Shown here: in pieces, positions 58,280-64,000 of the stretch
Layout of the letters: every line of letters begins with the position of its first letter
Position numbering within the stretch: the stretch's first letter is position 1
Source of the DNA: Escallonia rubra
Taxonomy: Eukaryota; Streptophyta; Magnoliopsida; Escalloniales; Escalloniaceae
Length of the DNA stretch: 64,000 nt
NCBI GenBank assembly: GCA_033065855.1
Contig: JAVXUO010001816.1
Coordinates: 1 to 64,000, forward strand
Reading direction: 5' to 3'
Translations under genes and position numbers: made by a program
Notes under the pieces: model-generated
The model's input: only the letters and a program-made list of their open reading frames with translations
The model's database searches: none
Told to the model about the DNA's origin: nothing

Positions 58280-60047
58280 TGTAATACCCCAAACCTAGGG
58301 TTGATTTTTATGGTAAACTGTAGATGATTATTTGTTATATAGCAACAATTGTTGTAAGTAACAACAAGAATTGAGACCTTTAGTGACGACTTTGCGATTG
58401 GTATGAATGGAATTTTTAGCGACCATTCTCACCATTTACACGATTTAAGAGGATAAAGTGGAGACAAAGTCAAATGTTATGATGTTCTAGCATGGTAAAG
58501 CTTGTAATTAAAGAGTATTGATACTTGAGGTAATCTTTAAGAGTGGGTTAAAGTGTGTTAAGAGCTAATCTATCAGTGTTGCGCTTATATGCCTTTAGCG
58601 GACATACTTTGTAAAGATGTTTGAAATAGTATATGAGTGGTTTGTCAAAGGTGTAAATGTATCTAGGTCTATGATTGTTTATGTTGGAAATCAGACATGA
58701 TTAAGAGTATAATATTTCGAGGACAACCATTTTTGGCACAGAAATTTCGGGGACAAAAATTTTATAAGTGGGGGAAAGTGTAATACCCCGAAAATCCCGA
58801 TATATTTTTATGGGCTAATTTAACTTTTTAACGGTGCATTATTACTATTCTAATTATTATTTCTCTTAACATCAATATACTTTTTAGCGACTAATTTGGG
58901 AAACTCTATAAATATGATCTTTAGCAATAGTTTTATAATCATAAGAAATAATTTAACGGTAGTAGATATTATTGATATAGATTGAGGTATTAGTGACAAT
59001 TAGCGTTAACAATATTTTTAGAAATCCTTAGCAACATTTTTTTAGTTGGCGACGATACTTTTAACTAATATTAGAATTCCAATTAGCGATTTGTAGCGAC
59101 AATAATTTCACTCAACATCAATGTATTTCTTAACAACTTCTAGCGGCGAAATTTTTAGCATCGTTATACTTTTAGCGATGATTAGTGTAGTTAATATATT
59201 TGGACTATTTCTTCGATATATTAAGTTGGGCTAGAGTTTTAGCGACAAAAAGGGGTGTGTAAGTTTTCTTTGCAATTCTAACTAGGGTTTTCACCCACCC
59301 CCCCACCCCCCATATATATATATATGTATATAAGATATAGTAAGGGGCAACCACCCTTAGCCGTCAGACTCAACCTGTGGGAGAAATCAGGAGGTAGAAG
59401 AGAGCTCGAAAAAGGGATCCTCCGGCAAATTTTCCGGCGATCAATAGCAATTCGGTAAGCTTTCTCTTGGCTTTTTCTCTCTTATATTTCAGAATTCAGT
59501 TAAATTTCGTTAGTGTATTGTATATATATGACCACGGATATATACACCGTTGGGTGCGAGAACCTGTGACGAAGGGGGGAAATCGCTGAGTGTTTTAATG
59601 GGTTTAGCATTATGCCGTGAGAGTGCCGGGTAGGGTGAGTGCATAGTGGTCACGGGGGTACGGGTTGGAGCCATGAACGGCCATGGCTGTGTCGGGGTTA
59701 TGACTTACGGCACCGTCAAGGATCACATGAAGGTAGAAGCAAACCCAGTAGCTGTGGCCGAGATAGAGAACAGGTTGGACGTGGTGTTATGGCCTGTGTC
59801 ATGGAGCGTTAAGGGCTGCCACAGGGCAGTCATAGTGTGACAGTGTGTGCGTGATGGTGAGTGCAAAAGAGAGAGAAAATGGATAGGGAAAGGCTACCAT
59901 GAGCAGCTGCAGGTGCCGTGTGTGTGTGTGTGTATGTATACTGGGTGCGCCCGTTAGTGTGTGTCTGTGTGGGTACGTTCATGGTGCGAAGGGTGGTTAA
60001 CGGCAAGTCACAGCCATGGTGGCTGTGACTACACCTTGTGGGACGGG

Positions 60048-61483
60048 CAGTGGCGGAACCATGTGGTAACGAGGAGGAGCTAATGTACCCCCTAAACAAA
60101 AATAAATAAATTCTCTTCACCTGCTCTCTCTGCCCGACTCTCTCTCCAACCTCCATCGCCTCAGTCTCTGCTCTCCTCTCTCAGACTTTCACCCAAACAC
60201 CCACTCACCGATGGGAGACGGCCGGACAACGAGACAGCCATGGCTTCTCCCTCTGGCCTCAGCTCAGACTTTGTTTTTCTCGCCCTCGAATCAAGACAGC
60301 CAAGAGATGAGAGAGAAGACCAGCCTTCTTGTTCCATTTCTGACCAAAAACGGCGATCGCGAGGCGTGCGACAGGACGAGTGACCGGTAACGACAAGTCG
60401 ACAATGACCGTCGGCTAACATCGCTATGCCGGTGATGACGACTATAAACTTCACATCATTAGATTTTGGTAGGCATACTGATTATTGATATGCTGATTTT
60501 CTGTTGTTTGATACTTTGATTGTTATAGATTTAGGGTTACACGTACCATAATTACATGCACTTGTTCTGATTGATTATGATGTCTATCAGATGATAAAGC
60601 CCCATATGCAGTTAATTATCTCTTGTTAGTTGTGAGAGCCGATTTTGATTTAACGGCTTAAATCTATAACGAGTCATCTGCGTTTTGAATTTGAGATACG
60701 CATTTGCAGATTTGTTCCCCCCTAATTTATTTGCTTTCCTAATTGCTTACCTAATTTGCTTTCCAAATTCCTAACTTGTTGCATAAACAATTCCTAATTG
60801 CATAAGTCTATTTTTTGTTGAGTTTTTCAAGATATTCATGCTTGATCTTGAGCTTGTTTCTTTATTTAGTTTTCAAATTGGGAGGTTGTGTTGAGATTGG
60901 GAGGTTAAGTAAAAACACTTGAAAGGCAAGAATTCTCAGATTTAACTTGTGGTGTGAGCTTCTGCTTATGGTGTAATGTTAAGCTTTCTACGAGTTTCAA
61001 GAGGCGTTGTACTGATTTTGGTCATATATGATTGGGAGCTGATCCATTGCCAGCGCTAGCAGGTCCGCTACATAATGTAGCGGACGTAAATTATCGTCCG
61101 CTACATTATGTAGCGGACGGCAACAGCGTTGGCAAGCCTGCCAGCGCTGGCAATGGATCAGCTCCCTATATGATTAGGTTTATACCATTTCTAGTCTTAT
61201 TTCAGGATGCAATAAAGGTTTATGCATCCTTCTGGTTAATTTATATAGAAAATTTTAGTGACTTTAGTGACTTCGTCTTATTTTGTATTCGTTTTTTTTT
61301 TCCTTTTTTTTTTTGTGTTCTAAAGAGTCTTTTGTGACTCTCATGAAATTTATTACTTTTGGATTTTTTTAGTATGTATTTTTTGTGTATTATCGGAAAG
61401 TGCAATTATTTCACCTATAAAAAAATTTGGTGATTTCAATATATTTTTTGCACCCTCTGGTGTGAAATCTTGGTTCCGCCGTG
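60048..61483. mobile_element. hAT-like element in the 3' LTR of C2
   Basis: Same ends as the copy at 53484 (here CAGTGGCGGAACCATG and TTGGTTCCGCCGTG), with the same flanks gggacggg and gggaaggg (61484-61491). It is longer by the MITE and small indels. Confidence 0.6.
61034..61166. mobile_element. Mutator-type MITE, 133 bp, with 9-bp target duplication
   Basis: Terminal repeats GGGAGCTGATCCATTGCCAG and its reverse complement enclose a palindromic centre (gtccgctacataatgtagcg and its mirror). The 9-bp TATATGATT is present at 61025-61033 and 61167-61175 and only once in the 5' LTR (54462-54470), which is the empty site. A 9-bp duplication is the mark of Mutator-like elements. No coding capacity. 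Confidence 0.92.
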
Positions 61484-63126
61484 GGGAAGGGTGAATGACT
61501 GCAGATTTTGAGAAGAAGGGATTAGAAGGAGTAAATGGTATAGGAGTGTTAGAAAATAAGATAGAAGAAGAATTAGAAAACCACTGCCATAAGGCAGTGG
61601 GTGTGAGTTGTGTTTGTGAGCATGAAGGTGTTTTGGGTTGTTGTGAGTTGACCAAAATGGTTGTTGCATATATTTAAGCTGTGAAATGCATGAGGTGGAG
61701 AGAGTGTACGTGTGTCTTCTGGGTGGTATGGTGTGTGTCCAAGAGTCTTGCTTGTAATGGATTTATGGAGCTTTGGGAGAAGAAGTGAGGCTTGTATGAG
61801 TGATATATAGAAGTGGGTATGTAAACCGGTGAAGTAGTTTCGGGTAAAGAGACATATGGGCTTGTATGAAGAAGAAGAAGATAGTGTCAGAGAAAGGGAA
61901 AAAGCTGTGATTTAAATTAAACTTAAAAGTGTCGCTAATGGTAATCCCTTTTAGCAGTTTCTTTCCGAATTTTTTAGAAATATTTAAAAATTGATTTGGT
62001 CAAAACTCAAAAGAGTAACCTATATTATTTTTGCAAGACATACACACAGGAAACATTTTAGATATTTCTGAGCTCGGGAACCGTGCTAACTAATTTTATC
62101 TGAATAGGAGATTTCGGAGTATTTTTAAATAGTAACCAAGTTATTAAATTATGATACTTTTAGAATAGTCTTATATAGCTATGATAATGTATATTATAGA
62201 GTTTCAGAAGTTTTGAAAGTCGTTTGCTATTTTTAACGGTCTTAGCAGTGTAGCGCCCGAAAGGATTTAGCGTAACCCGCTTCATTATCGATAGTTAATA
62301 AATTATTTCTAAGGACCTCTTCTGAACAGATTTAGACAAAATGCAAAACTAAAACTTCTCTTCTTTTTGGCAAACATTTCACAAGGAATTTTCTCGGATT
62401 TTTTTTGGGCACGGGAAGTGTCTCAAACAATTTTACATTTAAAACAGGTTTTTTGAATTATTTAACATGGTAAACAAAATTATCTTTAGCCTAGAATTCT
62501 ATAGTAATCTAAAATGATAGTGATGCTTGAGTATTTGAAATTTCGTGGCATTCCGGTGCCGTTCGTTATATTTTTGAGCCATGAGCATTGACGCTTAATT
62601 GAATGAGTAGTTTAGAGTTCCGAGCGAGAAATTTTCGGAACGACCGCCCTAGTTCGAAATACCCATCAGTGGTTTAAAAATGACTCTTTTAGGTTATATC
62701 TAAGTGGATAAGGTACTTTAGGCATTGGGGGCAAATAGGTAATTATACATAAGTTGGGGGACGGTTGGATAAAATTTTACTCATCTAAATGAAACCTAAT
62801 ACCTAAACGTGCAGAAGCGTCAATGAATGACATCCATATGGTTTATTATTTAGGTTTTGATAATCAAGACCTAGGGCTGGCATTTGAGCAGGTACCAGAA
62901 GCAGATTTTGAACGATGTAAGTACCCTACCATATTCCTCCTTATACCTTACTTGAAAACTTATATATTGTACACATGTCCTCAGTAATAATGAAAGCTTT
63001 GAAATACTTTTATTGCTCTATGTTCGTGGTAAATTGTTAATGAAAACTGAAATGAAATGCCATGGAATTTTTGTGTGAGTAACTGAATCATGATCGGTAT
63101 ATGTGGAATGAGATAATAGTTTGATT

Positions 63127-63490
63127 GTGTTACTGCGCCCCATATCCACGAGAGAAAGTGGATTCCGAGTCATGGTCAACGGGACCATGCGTTGACGCAC
63201 AGTACTATTGCACTGTTGTTCGCCCTTGCATCCACATTTTTGTTATCCCGGGTGGATGAGGGATTTTGGGTCCTAGTCAGTGGGACCATACGCTGACCGC
63301 AGTATACTGTGTTACTGTGTCCCATATCTACGGGGGAAAGTGGATTTCGGGTCCTGGTCAACGGGACCATACGTTGACGCACAGTCCTGTTGCACCGTGC
63401 TTCGGCTTTGCGTCCACATTTTTGTTATCCCGGATGGAGGAGGGATTTTTGGTCTTAGTCAGTGAGACCATACACTGACCGCAGTATACC
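63127..63490. repeat. 182-bp tandem duplication, 3' LTR copy
   Basis: Counterpart of 56433-56796, with period 182 (starts 63127 and 63309). Confidence 0.9.
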
Positions 63491-64000
63491 ATGTTATGTT
63501 TAACTGTGACAATTCTTAATGAAGCTTTTGGTTGATTACGTTCTAATTCGAGAATCTTTTTACTGCAAGTACATATATATATACGTAGATATGTTGAGTT
63601 AAATTTTATCTTGCTGATATTGAATTCCTTATTTTGAAAAAGGAAAACCATGGCATATTTGAAACCCTCAATTTTATTTTAGGGATATGGCATGTGTATT
63701 TACTGGGCTCCCAGCTCACCCCTTTTTATAAATGTTTTCAGGTGATCACCTAGATGAACTTCAGTACTATGAGGGTAATGAAACTGAAGCCGCATGAGAT
63801 GCTCGTTTAGAATTTGATTTAAGTTCTTGAGCAATTGGAGGAATGCCGATTTATTTACTTGAATTGTTCGTAGCTAAGTCCCAGGAGTTTTCTTTTAAAT
63901 AAATTATACAAGACTTTATGGAGGAGTTCAGTAAAGATAATTTTGGAAAGAGTTGTAAGGACATCTTTAGAAGTCATGTTATGGTGATTATTAATGTATG

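Larger units (their letters stand above)
51307..64000 (+). mobile_element. Tekay-like element C2 with giant LTRs and a minimal internal region
   Basis: 5' LTR 51307-57427, Met primer binding site, 852-base internal region, polypurine tract, 3' LTR from 58280 beyond the window. Homology between the two LTRs begins exactly at TGTAATACCCCAAACC in both. The internal region has no gag, RT or integrase, so C2 is non-autonomous and must have been mobilised in trans. The LTR pair shows about 1-5% differences by eye, plus several indels. Confidence 0.85.
58280..64000 (+). repeat. 3' LTR of C2 (runs off the window)
   Basis: It starts TGTAATACCCCAAACC and follows the 5' LTR in order to the window end, which corresponds to about 57310 of the 5' LTR, so about 0.1 kb is missing. 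It lacks the 318-bp TA-flanked segment and carries an extra MITE. Confidence 0.9.

Overview
This is a transposon-dense stretch of a plant nuclear genome. Both Ty3/gypsy lineages present (Tat-type with a second RNase H, and a Tekay/Del-like group with very long LTRs) are plant lineages, and the plant mobile domain (PMD) is found in plants. I see no intact host gene, no rRNA or tRNA gene and no CRISPR. Almost every base that can be explained is retroelement or DNA-transposon sequence, nested and decayed. The only trace of an ordinary host gene is a probable single formin exon inside a CACTA-like remnant.

Layout. 1-14162: a Tat-lineage element on the minus strand (copy A) with gag, protease, RT, two RNase H domains and integrase, a 3.1-kb 5' LTR, and an intron-containing PMD gene on the opposite strand beyond the integrase. 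It sits in a minus-strand Tekay-like LTR (14163-16019). 16020-19115: CACTA-like remnant. 19116-21480: fragments of Tekay-like LTRs and pol tails, partly in tandem. 22030-27361: deleted Tat-like element B1 (gag and protease only). 27362-32330: plus-strand Tekay-like element C1 with a 3.2-kb LTR and decayed gag/protease. 33230-34900: minus-strand fragment of the same group. 35464-44165: 3' half of a second Tat-like element (B2) with integrase and two different antisense genes, one PMD-like and one resembling DUF7745. 44170-50754: 3' part of a second copy of family A (A'), plus strand, with its own antisense PMD gene and a 2.9-kb LTR. 51307-64000: element C2 with a 6.1-kb LTR, an internal region of only 0.85 kb, and the second LTR running off the window; both LTRs carry a hAT-like insertion, and the right one also a Mutator-type MITE.

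The strongest theme is that two different Tat-like families each carry antisense, host-like genes between integrase and 3' LTR: PMD in A and A', PMD-like plus DUF7745-like in B2. Host PMD proteins (MAIN, MAIL1) act in transposon silencing and genome stability, so these genes could be anti-silencing or expression-control cargo. That is inference. All copies in this window are damaged by stops or frameshifts.

A second theme is LTR growth: LTRs of 2.9-6.1 kb built from tandem arrays with 64-66-bp units, longer GGCC-rich repeats, stacked 3'-end modules and nested transposons. Coordinates of degenerate pieces are approximate to a few tens of bases. All family calls are by eye from translated motifs; no database search was possible.
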